Source of the DNA: Rhizobium etli 8C-3
GTDB taxonomy: Bacteria > Pseudomonadota > Alphaproteobacteria > Rhizobiales > Rhizobiaceae
Reading direction: 5' to 3'
Assembly: GCF_001908375.1 (NCBI RefSeq)
Contig: NZ_CP017241.1
Span: 3,103,001 to 3,167,000 of the forward strand
Length of the DNA: 64,000 bases
The notes beneath the pieces were generated by a model, which did not search any database, was not told the origin of the DNA, and worked only from the letters and a program-made list of their open reading frames with translations. Numbering within the stretch: position 1 is the stretch's first letter; each line of letters opens with the position of its first letter. Positions 51,518 to 60,287 of the stretch are shown here, piece after piece. A program made the translations under genes and the position numbers.

Positions 51518-54196
51518 TCAGTTTGCCACGGCTGGCAGCGCATCATCGCTTGACAGGAGCCATGGCTCGCCGCGCAGGCGCAGAAGGACCTCCATACGGT
51601 TGGTGGCGTTGAATTTTCCGAGAACGGCGGAAACCTGATGCTCGATCGTGCGCGGGGAGCGCGACAAACGCTGGGCGGCTTCCTTGTTGCTCATGCCCGC
51701 TGCGATCAAGGCAAGCACCTGTTGTTCGTGCCACGTCAATCCAAGCGGGTGACGGCGAGCCGCCGCGTATGGTCCCCTGCGGGTTTTCGGCAAATGGCCC
51801 GCAACTCCCAAGCGCTGCGCCAGCTTTCGCGCCAGCGCCGCAGCGGGACGCGCCTCCAACGATTCCAACGTCGTGACGGCACGACCCAATGCCGGCCCGG
51901 CGTCGGCTCCTCGAACCTGCATCAGGGCAAGCGCCGCTTCATAGGGAAGCCCCAGGCGATCCCACTCCCTTGCCGCCGATAGCGGATTGCCGAGGAGCTC
52001 GGCCGAACGCGCTAAAGGAAGCTGCGCCTTCGGCGCGCGCAGCGGTTTGGCCATACCGCATCTCTGCCACCACACTGCCAGTTCGCCGAAGTCCCAGGTA
52101 CGGAAGTTATCGAGATCCATCTCGGCGAGGGCATTGAGTTGCTCATGGCCGGCACTGACGTCTCCGTCAAGCCAGGCCGCTTCGGCCAGCGCAAGGCGGA
52201 CAGGCACGATCCGTTGGAGTTCGCCAGTCGCCAATCCTTCCTGGAGCGCCTGCTGGAGAAGGGCCAAGCTGCCGGGCTCACCCAGTCGCACGCGCACCAT
52301 TCCGAGCACCGTGAGCGCCGGCAGGTGCATGACCATCGGTAGGCGTTCCAGGCTCATGACGCCCTGCGCAACGGTCTCAGCTTCGCGATAGCGACCCTGC
52401 TCCATGCGAAGCTGCGCCTGCCGGCCGAGCAGGTATTGCATGGCTGAATCGAGATCGTGCCTGCTGGCGAATGCGATGCCCTCGGACAACAAGCGTTCGG
52501 CCAGGACAAAATCCTTGGACACGACTGCGCATTCCGCGAAGTTGGTGTAGGCTCGCGCCGCATGGTCGTGAAATCCGTGCTCGAGCGCCAGCGCCAGGCT
52601 TTCCTCCAGCCGCTCGCGCCCGCCAGGACGGCCGGCGAAAAGGAGCGCGGTGCCGACATTGTTCAAGGCGTGGACGCGCGTTTCGATTTGGCCCAGTTGG
52701 TCGGCGAGTGAGATCGCCCGCAACCCCCAATCAATCGCTTCGTCGAAGCGATAATGGAGCATGTGAAGTTGAGAGCGCGTGCTGTAGGCCATTGCGAGCT
52801 CTGAGCCAGGCGGCAGATTTTCCATTTCGCGCACCGCCTGGTCTGCGTAATCCTCCGCCGGCTGGCCTTCGCCGCGGCGCCAGTGCAGCCGTGACAGCCT
52901 GCACAGATTGCGACCGATCTTGTCGGTGCGCCCTAGCTCGCGCCAAATCGCGATAGCACGATGGTGCGCCTCGATCACCGGCTCATAGACGAGCAGGACC
53001 AGTCCCGCCTCGTAGGCCCAGTCTTCGTAAAGCTGGGCGGCCAGTTCCGGTGTGGCTTGCGCGACGTATTTGAGAGCTGTCGCCAAATGTGAAGCCCCTT
53101 CCCGGTGGGCGCCCAGGCGCGCCGCATGTGCGGCGGCTCGTGGCGCCAGTTCGAGAACGCGCACCCCATCGTCGGCCCCGGCGGCGTGGTGTACACGGCG
53201 TGAAAGCAGGGCAGACGCATGGGCCGTGGGGAGTTGTGATATCGCCGCTTCCACCTTTGCATGGAGCGACCTCTGAAGGTTCGGTGGCAGCCGGTCGAGC
53301 GTCGCCTGCCGAGCAAGTTCATGTCTGAACATCACGGCGCCTTGGTCGTCTTGCCGCAACAATCCACGCGCCACGCATTGGTCCACCAGTCCTTCGGCCT
53401 CGACACCGAGCAGGGACCGGATGAGCCACGGTTCCACGCTTCCTGGCACAATACTGATCACCTCAAGCACTTTGCGTTCACCCGCTGTCAGTCGAGACAG
53501 GCGCGTCCAGACCGCATCGCGTATCGAATCTGGTACATGCCCCGGCTCCGCCTCGCCGCTTGCCAAAAGTTCAGTGACGAAAAAGGGATTGCCCTCCGTA
53601 ACGCGATAGAGATCGGCGGCGCAGCGGCCCGCCTGCTTAGCCAACACCGTCACCGCCTCGCGAGACAGTGGCTCAAGCCTGATGCGAGTAACTGATGTGG
53701 ATGGAAGATCACCGAGCACATGCGTCAGGGGATGATCGGCGCCGATTTCATCGGTGCGCAGGCTGAGCACTAGAACGGCTGGAAGCAAGGAGATGCGGCG
53801 AGCGAGGTATTTTATGAGGTCGAGAGTCGCGTTGTCGGCCCAGTGGACATCCTCGAGGATAAGTACGATCGCATCACTGGTGTGCTGGAGTACATTCAAC
53901 AGCGCCGGAAAGAGCCGATCCGGCGGAGCCGCCTGATCGAGCAGTGCCGCCACACGGGGATCAAGCAGTTGCCCGATGTCCTGCACGGGTCCGAGCGGAC
54001 ACGGCGTGAAAAGCGCCTCGCACCCACCCCATAATACCCGGCAGCCTTTGTCGGCATGCCCCTCGAACTCGCGCAGGAGAGATGTCTTGCCGATCCCGGC
54101 TTCGCCTTCGAGCAGCACGGTGCTGCCATGCCCGGCTGCAGCGCTCCGCATTGCGCTCAGCAAGGTTTGGAGTGGACCTTCTCGATCGAGCAGCAT
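51518..54196 (-). CDS. large ATP-binding LuxR-family regulator (LAL/MalT-like)
   Basis: The protein of about 892 aa opens with an AAA/STAND ATPase (Walker A GEAGIGKTSL, residues 31-40; Walker B VLILEDVHWAD). A long TPR-like helical middle follows, then a C-terminal LuxR HTH (LTWHEQQVLALIAAGMSNKE, RTIEHQVSAVLGKFNATNR). ATG 54196 is chosen for GAGGGGG upstream; the longer frame has no support. LAL regulators sense ligands through the ATPase/TPR part and activate local genes, here most likely the secreted protein and cytochrome genes downstream. Confidence 0.9.
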   Translation of the reverse strand: MLLDREGPLQTLLSAMRSAAAGHGSTVLLEGEAGIGKTSLLREFEGHADKGCRVLWGGCEALFTPCPLGPVQDIGQLLDPRVAALLDQAAPPDRLFPALLNVLQHTSDAIVLILEDVHWADNATLDLIKYLARRISLLPAVLVLSLRTDEIGADHPLTHVLGDLPSTSVTRIRLEPLSREAVTVLAKQAGRCAADLYRVTEGNPFFVTELLASGEAEPGHVPDSIRDAVWTRLSRLTAGERKVLEVISIVPGSVEPWLIRSLLGVEAEGLVDQCVARGLLRQDDQGAVMFRHELARQATLDRLPPNLQRSLHAKVEAAISQLPTAHASALLSRRVHHAAGADDGVRVLELAPRAAAHAARLGAHREGASHLATALKYVAQATPELAAQLYEDWAYEAGLVLLVYEPVIEAHHRAIAIWRELGRTDKIGRNLCRLSRLHWRRGEGQPAEDYADQAVREMENLPPGSELAMAYSTRSQLHMLHYRFDEAIDWGLRAISLADQLGQIETRVHALNNVGTALLFAGRPGGRERLEESLALALEHGFHDHAARAYTNFAECAVVSKDFVLAERLLSEGIAFASRHDLDSAMQYLLGRQAQLRMEQGRYREAETVAQGVMSLERLPMVMHLPALTVLGMVRVRLGEPGSLALLQQALQEGLATGELQRIVPVRLALAEAAWLDGDVSAGHEQLNALAEMDLDNFRTWDFGELAVWWQRCGMAKPLRAPKAQLPLARSAELLGNPLSAAREWDRLGLPYEAALALMQVRGADAGPALGRAVTTLESLEARPAAALARKLAQRLGVAGHLPKTRRGPYAAARRHPLGLTWHEQQVLALIAAGMSNKEAAQRLSRSPRTIEHQVSAVLGKFNATNRMEVLLRLRGEPWLLSSDDALPAVAN

Positions 54197-54491
54197 CGCG
54201 ACCCCCTCTCGTCGGGAGTATAACAAAATAAGATTATTTTGGCACAATAAAGTCTGCGAGTTGAAGGCGGTATTCTGCCAACAATTAGCTATATGTTTTC
54301 GTTTTTTCTCCGGGGCATCAAGTAATCCTCTCGAGGTTGCTCGCGCGATGCCCGGCGGATCCGTTGAAAAGCGCAGTGAAAACAATCAACCGGATTGGAG
54401 ACCATGGCGTTGCGAGCCGCCCCAGTGCGAGCCGGCGTCTTGATTGGCGGCGACAACTCGCGCAAGCCGCATGTTTGGGAGGGAGGCATCC

Positions 54492-54665
54492 TCATGAGGG
54501 TGGCTCCTTCTCGGAAACTGCGGCATCGAACTGACGGTCGAGCACGGCCTGCTCGGCGAGATGCTTGTCGAGCTCCGCCTGGGCTGCGGCGCGTTCGCTG
54601 GGGGTGAGGTTGCAGGCGGCAAGCTCGGCGCGCAGCTGGTGGATTTCGTCGTAGTTGGCAAGCAT
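54492..54665 (-). CDS. small hypothetical protein, plasmid-accessory type
   Basis: The 57-aa protein starts at ATG 54665 behind AGGAGAG. It is predicted mostly helical (DEIHQLRAELAACNL, ERAAAQAELDKHLAEQA) and charged. Short proteins of this kind are frequent near DUF736 genes on rhizobial plasmids. The function is unknown. Confidence 0.6.
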   Translation of the reverse strand: MLANYDEIHQLRAELAACNLTPSERAAAQAELDKHLAEQAVLDRQFDAAVSEKEPPS

Positions 54666-55010
54666 GTGTCTCTCCTCTGTTTGAAGACGAGAGACGGGCA
54701 CGATGCCGGAGCAGATCGGGTCGAGGATCGCCGCAGGCGACCGGCGGAGCCGGCGAGTGGGGGAGCCGAAATGCGCAGCATTTCGGGGGTACCACTCGTC
54801 CTCGAGGCGGTCTGGGCCGGCATGGTACAATCGGCCATCTGAAGTGACAGAATTTTGGTCTCCACGGGTTTATTCATGATGCCGAGCGTCGGGTCATGTC
54901 GCGCCAGAAGGGTGGAAACCCGCAGTTTTCCCGGGCTTCCGGCATGGCATGTCGGCATCATAAATCCCGTCAATGCCGGGCCGGCTCCTTGAAGGCGACT
55001 TGGATGTGCG
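54666..55010. other. intergenic, no gene seen
   Basis: Long open frames run through this GC-rich stretch on both strands, but their Arg/Pro/Ser-rich translations and lack of ribosome binding sites argue against genes. Confidence 0.4.
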
Positions 55011-55307
55011 TCATCCGTCCGGGGGAGATCGAAGGGCTTCGCGAGAAAAATCGTCGAGCAACAGCCAAAGCCTGCCCGAAGAGATCGGCATGAAATCATA
55101 ACCTTTCGAAAGCGCCGCTGCTCGCAGCGCGCAAAGGGTCTCAAAGGCGCGGAATTCGGTTCCGAGCCAGAGTGCGAGGTCATCGCCAAATTCGTCCGGA
55201 AACGCCTGCAGGAAGAAGGTCTGCAACGGCCGGTCGTAGCCGATGACGGCATCGGGATCACTATGGCGGGAGGAGATTTTCGTGACGGTGATCGTGTAGC
55301 GGCTCAT
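55011..55307 (-). CDS. hypothetical protein, plasmid-accessory type
   Basis: The 98-aa protein begins at ATG 55307 behind AGAGGAGC. It has a mixed composition (YDRPLQTFFLQAFPDEFGDD, FETLCALRAAALSKGYDFMP) with no membrane segment. It lies 75 bp downstream of the DUF736 gene on the same strand, probably in the same transcript. I do not recognise a function. Confidence 0.65.
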   Translation of the reverse strand: MSRYTITVTKISSRHSDPDAVIGYDRPLQTFFLQAFPDEFGDDLALWLGTEFRAFETLCALRAAALSKGYDFMPISSGRLWLLLDDFSREALRSPPDG

Positions 55308-55382
55308 GGGGAGCTCCTCTGATCGGATGGGGGGTGAGCTTGCGGGTGGGGCCGGCCCCGTTGCCGGGGCCGGCCTTCCGGA

Positions 55383-55706
55383 TCAGGCCGGGTTGTTCCA
55401 GAGGATGACCTTGCGGTTCGGTTCGCCGCCGGGGGCGGGTGCGAGATTGCCGAAGATCACGCCGATTTCCGGTGCCTCCAGCTTGACGGAGAGGTATTCT
55501 TCGCCGGTCTGGCGGGCGATGCGGGCCCACGCGGCGCCGATTTCAAAGCCGGTCTTGCGGTGGATGACGCGGTAGTCCGGGGCTTCGTCGCTCGCCTTGT
55601 TGGCGTTGGGGACGATGGCGATCGGGGCGTTGACGCGGATGGTGGCGAAGACGCCTTCGAGGGTGCCGTCGGTCTTCTGCGTCAGGGTTGCGATCGTGGT
55701 GGCCAT
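55383..55706 (-). CDS. DUF736 family protein
   Basis: The 107-aa protein has the DUF736 hallmarks: ATLTQKTDGTLEGVF at the start and PDYRVIHRKTGFEIGAAW in the middle. ATG 55706 has GAAGGAGA upstream. DUF736 proteins are widespread on alphaproteobacterial plasmids and integrative elements; their biochemical role is unknown. Together with the genes to its right it marks the accessory plasmid region. Confidence 0.88.
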   Translation of the reverse strand: MATTIATLTQKTDGTLEGVFATIRVNAPIAIVPNANKASDEAPDYRVIHRKTGFEIGAAWARIARQTGEEYLSVKLEAPEIGVIFGNLAPAPGGEPNRKVILWNNPA

Positions 55707-56265
55707 GGTATTGTCTCCTTCGGTTGCTCGGGACCATTCCCGATGGCGCCCGAAGAAGGGGCCGAGCCGCAGGCGTCACCGGAGCGCTAGCGCAGGGGAA
55801 CCCCTTGCGGGTTGACGCTGATCGTGGCCGGTCCCTTAAAAAGGCGTCATATAAAACGGGAATGGTCCTCAATGCGGCCGACGGGGAGAGGTCGTTCGTG
55901 GCCATCCGATGCGTCTCGGGGGCAGACCGCCTGCGCCTGTAATGCATGGCGCCGTCCGCATCAACGCCTCCTCGTCCGTTTTCGGCTACAGGCGAGCCCG
56001 GCCTGTCCCACGCCAGGCGTCAGTGCCTCACGGGCGGTATCGCCCGCCCGCCGCCTCGCCGCCCGACCATGGGGACGTAGACGCTCGATGCCGGCCTGTT
56101 CGGCGGTTTTCGGGAACCTCACCCTGACCCCGAACGGGTCCCGGTCTCTGCCAAAGGGCTCGCTGGACCTCGATAGCAGGGCGCGCAGGCTTCATCCCCC
56201 AAGGGCCACTCGTATCCCTCAGGCTCCTTTATTGCTTCGATCTGAAACCGGCTGCCGTCGGCGCA
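55707..56265. other. GC-rich intergenic region, no gene seen
   Basis: About 560 bp between DUF736 and dodecin. It is rich in short GC inverted repeats (for example around 56020-56060) and has no defended frame. It may hold the DUF736 promoter and long leader. Confidence 0.4.
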
Positions 56266-56475
56266 TCAGCCGTCGATGCGAAACCCGACCTTCACGACCA
56301 CCTGGTAGTGGCCCACCACGCCGTCCTCGATGTGACCGCGAATTTGATCGACTTCGAACCATTCGAGGTTTCTCATCGTCTTTGAGGCCCGCGAAATTGC
56401 CGTTTCGATCGCCTCCGTGACAGACGTTTTCGAACTGCCGATCAGTTCGACCTTCTTGTAAACGTGGTCGTTCAT
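56266..56475 (-). CDS. dodecin family flavin-binding protein
   Basis: The 69-aa protein has the dodecin pattern: VYKKVELIGSS, a helix AIETAISRASKT, then NLEWFEVDQIRGHI with the flavin-stacking Trp, and a final strand VVVKVGFRI. Dodecins form 12-mers that store or buffer flavins. ATG 56475 has GGGAGG upstream. It is a stand-alone gene near the plasmid accessory cluster. Confidence 0.87.
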   Translation of the reverse strand: MNDHVYKKVELIGSSKTSVTEAIETAISRASKTMRNLEWFEVDQIRGHIEDGVVGHYQVVVKVGFRIDG

Positions 56476-56763
56476 GTCATCCTCCCTTTCGAACCGAAAT
56501 GCCTCCAACACGGCTTCCAAGCGTGCCCTCGAGCACAGACGATCCTGGAACGGGCGCCTGTTGTCAAACGAGGGATACGAATGCTTTTGACGAGGGACGG
56601 GAAGGTCAGTCGATGCGATTGTCCGGTGCCCAATCGGCCGCTCGATCTCGAACCACTGATTGCGGCAAGCCGGGCGGCAAAAAGGGCCTCGACAAAGTGG
56701 CGATGATGACAGTGCCGTTGACCCGGCCGAAATCGGCGGCCGCAGCTTCGCCGTCGCAATGGT

Positions 56764-57393
56764 TCATGCCGACGTCGCTCCATTACGCTTCGGCTTTGGC
56801 TGATGCAGCCGACGCTTCACGTTCGGGCGCAGCGCATTGCGCACATCCTTGTCCACCACGGCGAGATCGAACCACTCCGGATCGAAATGTCCGCCGCACC
56901 ACCGTTTCATTTCAGCGTGTTCGGGGTCTGTCTTGTCCGACATGGTTTCCAGGAAGCGTTCATATCCGTGCACACCACCGACATCTTCGGGCGGCCTGGC
57001 GCGCGCTCCATCGATGCAGGTCGCGTGCCTGGGAGTGACGTCAAGGACCATGAATTCCTCAATGACGACCGAATGGAGCCAGGAATCCCCAAAGTCGTAC
57101 AGGTAATTGAAGACGGCTTTCTGCTCGAAGTCGCGAAGGCGAACCGCACGAAAATCAAAGACGCGGGGATCATCTTCAATAGCATCCTCCATCAGCAACT
57201 CCACATCGCCGTAGCGCAAGCCTCCGATCTGGAACTCGTGCAGGTGATAGTTCCACCAGTTGAATGCCGCCTGAATAACGAGATGCAACTGCTCAAGATT
57301 CCACCGCGACGGCAGGACCAACCGGCGCCAGACCCCCGGCTCGATCTCATCCAGTGAGATGTGAACCTGTACTGCGTTGATGGGTTCGAACAT
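56764..57393 (-). CDS. plasmid pRiA4b ORF-3 family protein
   Basis: The 209-aa protein has the family signature VHISLDEIEPGVWRRLVLPS, HLVIQAAFNWWNYHLHEF, YLYDFGDSWLHSVVIEE and CIDGARARPPEDVGG. The family, first named from an Agrobacterium Ri plasmid, is common on plasmids and its function is unknown. ATG 57393 is used because it starts right before the conserved domain. Confidence 0.88.
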   Translation of the reverse strand: MFEPINAVQVHISLDEIEPGVWRRLVLPSRWNLEQLHLVIQAAFNWWNYHLHEFQIGGLRYGDVELLMEDAIEDDPRVFDFRAVRLRDFEQKAVFNYLYDFGDSWLHSVVIEEFMVLDVTPRHATCIDGARARPPEDVGGVHGYERFLETMSDKTDPEHAEMKRWCGGHFDPEWFDLAVVDKDVRNALRPNVKRRLHQPKPKRNGATSA

Positions 57394-57500
57394 GGCGCAA
57401 TGTGAACAGGATGAATCGAAAAGGGTCAAGTCGACGACACCCACCACCTTGTCCGGCAAAAAGCCATGCGTGATCCCGCATGGCTCCTTGATGCAATCTG

Positions 57501-58442
57501 TCAGGCGCCGTCTCCTGCAGCCTGCCACACGGAAATTCCGAGTCGGCGGGCCTTGTCGGCGAGATTTTTGGTGATACCGGAGCCGGGAAAAATGATGACG
57601 CCGGCCGGCATCACCGAGAGCATGTCGTCGTTGCGGCGGAACGGTGCGGCCTTGGCGTGCTTCGTCCAGTTCGGCTTGAAGGTGATCTGCGTTATCTTGC
57701 GGGCCTGCGCCCAGCAGGCGGCAATGCGCTCGGCGCCTTTCGGCGAGCCGCCGTGGAGCAGGACCATGTCCGGGTGCTTGGCGTGAGCCTGATCGAGCTT
57801 TGCCCAGATCAGTTCGTGATCGTTATAGTCCATTCCGCCGGAAAATGCGATCTTTGTGCCGACGGGGATCAGCACCTCGGTTTGGGCCCGGCGGCGGGCG
57901 GAGAGGAAGTCTCTGGAGTCGATCAATGCCGCGGTCATGTTGGCATGGCTGACCCTGGAGCCGGTGCGCGGCCGCCAGGACGAGCCGGTCCTGGCCTCGA
58001 AGAGGTCTGCTGCAAAGTCGCGCATGAACTCGAAGGCGTTGCGGCGTTCAAGCAGCGTGACGCCTTCGGATATGAGACGTTCGAGCGCGACGCTTTTCAC
58101 CTCACTTCCGTCCTGCTCGCGCTGGCCGGTTCGCTGCGCCTCCTCGTTGCGATCAAGTTCGCGCTCGATGCGCTCGCCGGCGCGATGGAAGAGATTGACG
58201 GTCGACCAGAGCAGGCTTTCGAGATCGGGTTCGAGCCGCGTGTCGCCGAGCATCTCGGACATGGCGTCGAAAATCGCGGTCAGGGCCGACTGGACGACCG
58301 GCTCTTCGGGAAGCGGCCGCGGATCGGGCTCGTCCTCAAAAGGGCGATGGCCATAGATCTGCATTTCGTAGATGAAGCGATCGGTGGGCGAGGATGCGTG
58401 AGCGGGCTCGAAGCCGTCGTCGAGTTCGGGGGTAAGGTCCAT
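57501..58442 (-). CDS. DUF2493 domain protein (YspA-like)
   Basis: The 313-aa protein has a C-terminal DUF2493 Rossmann-like domain (KIAFSGGMDYNDHELIW, MVLLHGGSPKGAERIA, AGVIIFPGSGITKNLADKA) and an acidic helical N-terminal half. The GG...HGG..GAE pattern resembles nucleotide-binding SLOG/DprA-like folds. ATG 58442 has GGAG at good spacing; ATG 58454 is four codons earlier. It is a conserved member of the rhizobial plasmid accessory cluster with no assigned role. Confidence 0.85.
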   Translation of the reverse strand: MDLTPELDDGFEPAHASSPTDRFIYEMQIYGHRPFEDEPDPRPLPEEPVVQSALTAIFDAMSEMLGDTRLEPDLESLLWSTVNLFHRAGERIERELDRNEEAQRTGQREQDGSEVKSVALERLISEGVTLLERRNAFEFMRDFAADLFEARTGSSWRPRTGSRVSHANMTAALIDSRDFLSARRRAQTEVLIPVGTKIAFSGGMDYNDHELIWAKLDQAHAKHPDMVLLHGGSPKGAERIAACWAQARKITQITFKPNWTKHAKAAPFRRNDDMLSVMPAGVIIFPGSGITKNLADKARRLGISVWQAAGDGA

Positions 58443-58571
58443 GGTGGTCTCCATCGGGTTGCGGCCGCGCCTCTCGCGGCCTGACGGCGATCCCGTCCAC
58501 GCGGGAGACTGGCCGGAACCGCGGCGTGTCTCACGCCGCGGCCCAGCGTGAGCGCCGGGCGGCGGAAGGAA

Positions 58572-58622
58572 GGTTTCCTGTCCCGCGAGGAGCGCTGGCC
58601 TCGCCAGCGCGGGGAAGAAACC
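58572..58622. other. long GC-rich stem-loop between the Toprim and DUF2493 genes
   Basis: GGTTTC (58572-58577) can pair with GAAACC (58617-58622), enclosing a perfect GCGCTGG (58592-58598)/CCAGCGC (58604-58610) hairpin. The whole 315-bp gap (58443-58757) shows no protein-like frame. It could be an mRNA processing or attenuation structure in the leftward transcript; it lacks a T-run for termination. Confidence 0.45.
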
Positions 58623-58757
58623 TGACTGACCCGCTGGAGGCCCGGCTCCCCGTGGCAAGGGTCGGCTCGAGGCAGGCCCGCGGGCGCGCCCGCCCGGGAG
58701 AGACTTGCGGGGCGGCCGAGCTGACACGTGAATTGCTCGCCTGCCGCTGCCCGCCGA

Positions 58758-59795
58758 TCACACGCGCAGAAAGGTCATCGCATCTGGCGGCGCGAGCTGC
58801 TGGCGCAGGGCTTCCGTCAGCCGATCCGGCCCGAGCCGCCGCAGATCCTCGTTGAGGTCGCCGAGCTCTGAAGCAATGACGAGCGGCAGGATCCCGAGAG
58901 CCTGAACCCGGCGGCTCAGTCCTTCGATCCCGCGCCGGCCGGCTGCATCGGCGTCGGCCGCTATATAGAGGCGTTGGCAGCCTGGTGGCGGCACGAAGGC
59001 GGCAAGGTGAGTGACGGTGAGCGCCGCTGCCATCGGCATGGCGGGCATCACCTGGAACAATGACAGAGTGGATTCGAGCCCCTCGCCTGCCGCAAGCACC
59101 GGCACAGGTCCATGGACCGGAAAACCGAAGCGAACGGCATTGCCAAGAAGGATACCAAGCGCGCGGCGCGGATCTTTGACCCTGGCCTTTCCGTCGCCAT
59201 TCTGGTCGAGCCATGTGCGATGCACGCCGGTGATCGTTCCGGCAGCGTCGGTGACAGCAGCAATCAGGGCGGGATGACTGGCTCTGCTGCCGGTCAGCAG
59301 ATCCCGGTAGTAGCAGGACGGATGGAAGCGCAGCGCAGCCTGTGCGGATGCATTCAGGATGCCGCGCTGACGCAGATAGCGATCCGCAAGCGTGCCTGCC
59401 AACGGCTGCGACATGTGAAAGAGACGCCGGGCCCGTTCCGCGGCCGGCCGGTTGGGCGGGGCAGAACCGGTATGTCCATCCTCTTTCGATGCCACTGGAT
59501 CGGGCTTGGGCAAGCTCAGAAAATGCCTTGCCTCATCGGCCACGTCGCGGAAATTCACCATTCCGCATGTCTCGCGGATGAGGTCGAGCAGGTTGCCATG
59601 CTGGCCGGTGGCCGCGTCCGTCCATTTTCCGGCCCGCGGGCCGGTGAGATGAACATAGAGCGAGCGGCCCTTGCTGTTGGCGAGGTCGCCGACGATCCAG
59701 TAATTGCCGGCGCGCCGGCCGGCCGAGAGGTAATGGCGACAGACGGCCTCGGCAATGCGCGCGAGACGGTCGGCCAGTTCGGAGGCGGACGACAT
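58758..59795 (-). CDS. Toprim-domain protein (plasmid primase-like)
   Basis: The 345-aa protein has an N-terminal primase-like part (YLSAGRRAGNYWIVGDL, GKWTDAATGQHGNLLDLI) and a C-terminal Toprim domain with the catalytic Glu in LAAGEGLES and acidic residues in LYIAADADAAGRRG. Such proteins are annotated on many alphaproteobacterial plasmids and may prime DNA synthesis after transfer. ATG 59795 has AAAGG upstream. No helicase domain is attached. Confidence 0.87.
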   Translation of the reverse strand: MSSASELADRLARIAEAVCRHYLSAGRRAGNYWIVGDLANSKGRSLYVHLTGPRAGKWTDAATGQHGNLLDLIRETCGMVNFRDVADEARHFLSLPKPDPVASKEDGHTGSAPPNRPAAERARRLFHMSQPLAGTLADRYLRQRGILNASAQAALRFHPSCYYRDLLTGSRASHPALIAAVTDAAGTITGVHRTWLDQNGDGKARVKDPRRALGILLGNAVRFGFPVHGPVPVLAAGEGLESTLSLFQVMPAMPMAAALTVTHLAAFVPPPGCQRLYIAADADAAGRRGIEGLSRRVQALGILPLVIASELGDLNEDLRRLGPDRLTEALRQQLAPPDAMTFLRV

Positions 59796-59808
59796 GATCG
59801 AGCCTTTC

Positions 59809-59982
59809 TCACGACTGTCTCGTTACGTCGATCATGCGATGATGCTGCATCGGACGCGCGAGAATCGCCGATCCGACCTCCGCCACCTGAGTGAAGAGCC
59901 GGGTCGTCCAACTGAACATCTTCAAAAACCGCGACGGAACAGGGGCTGGAGCGGCCGCGGCCGGGGAAGAGATCGCCTTCAT
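59809..59982 (-). CDS. small hypothetical protein
   Basis: The 57-aa frame starts at ATG 59982 behind AAAGG and ends 13 bp before the Toprim gene start, suggesting co-transcription. It has an Ala/Pro-rich start and an amphipathic centre (FLKMFSWTTRLFTQVAEVG). I do not recognise it. Its spacing and direction are the main support. Confidence 0.45.
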   Translation of the reverse strand: MKAISSPAAAAPAPVPSRFLKMFSWTTRLFTQVAEVGSAILARPMQHHRMIDVTRQS

Positions 59983-60287
59983 GGGAAACCTTTCGAGAGC
60001 GGGAACGCACCGGCCTACCCAGGCGCTCTCCAAGTCCGGCAAGGCCAACCCTTCCCCGGCCCGTCTCTGCCTCCGACGCGCGACCGGCCCCGTCCGCCGC
60101 CTCATCGAATGTGAGGCACGGTTTCCAGGGCAAATTGGCGACATGGATCGGGCCATGACCGCCCACTATTTCAGATCGCGCCCCATATACTGCCTTATTT
60201 ACGATAGTATAATGCACTCGCTTCGTGCTACAACTGCCGAAACCAATTCGGCTCGATCACCCTTTGCGGGCAGAGAAACGGAACGAC
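59983..60287. other. intergenic between divergent genes, no gene seen
   Basis: This gap separates the leftward small-protein/Toprim genes from the rightward DUF1173 gene and should hold both promoters. An AT-rich patch with TATACTG and GTATAATG near 60187-60215 is the best promoter candidate, probably for the DUF1173 gene. Confidence 0.4.

Noticed and set aside
54386..55261. 291-codon minus-strand frame
   Set aside because: Covers two better supported small genes in other frames, is Ser/Arg/Pro-rich and has no family motif.
57657..58484. 275-codon top-strand frame opposite DUF2493
   Set aside because: Antisense to a gene with clear domain motifs; composition (Gly, Val, Arg) is typical of a GC-driven shadow.
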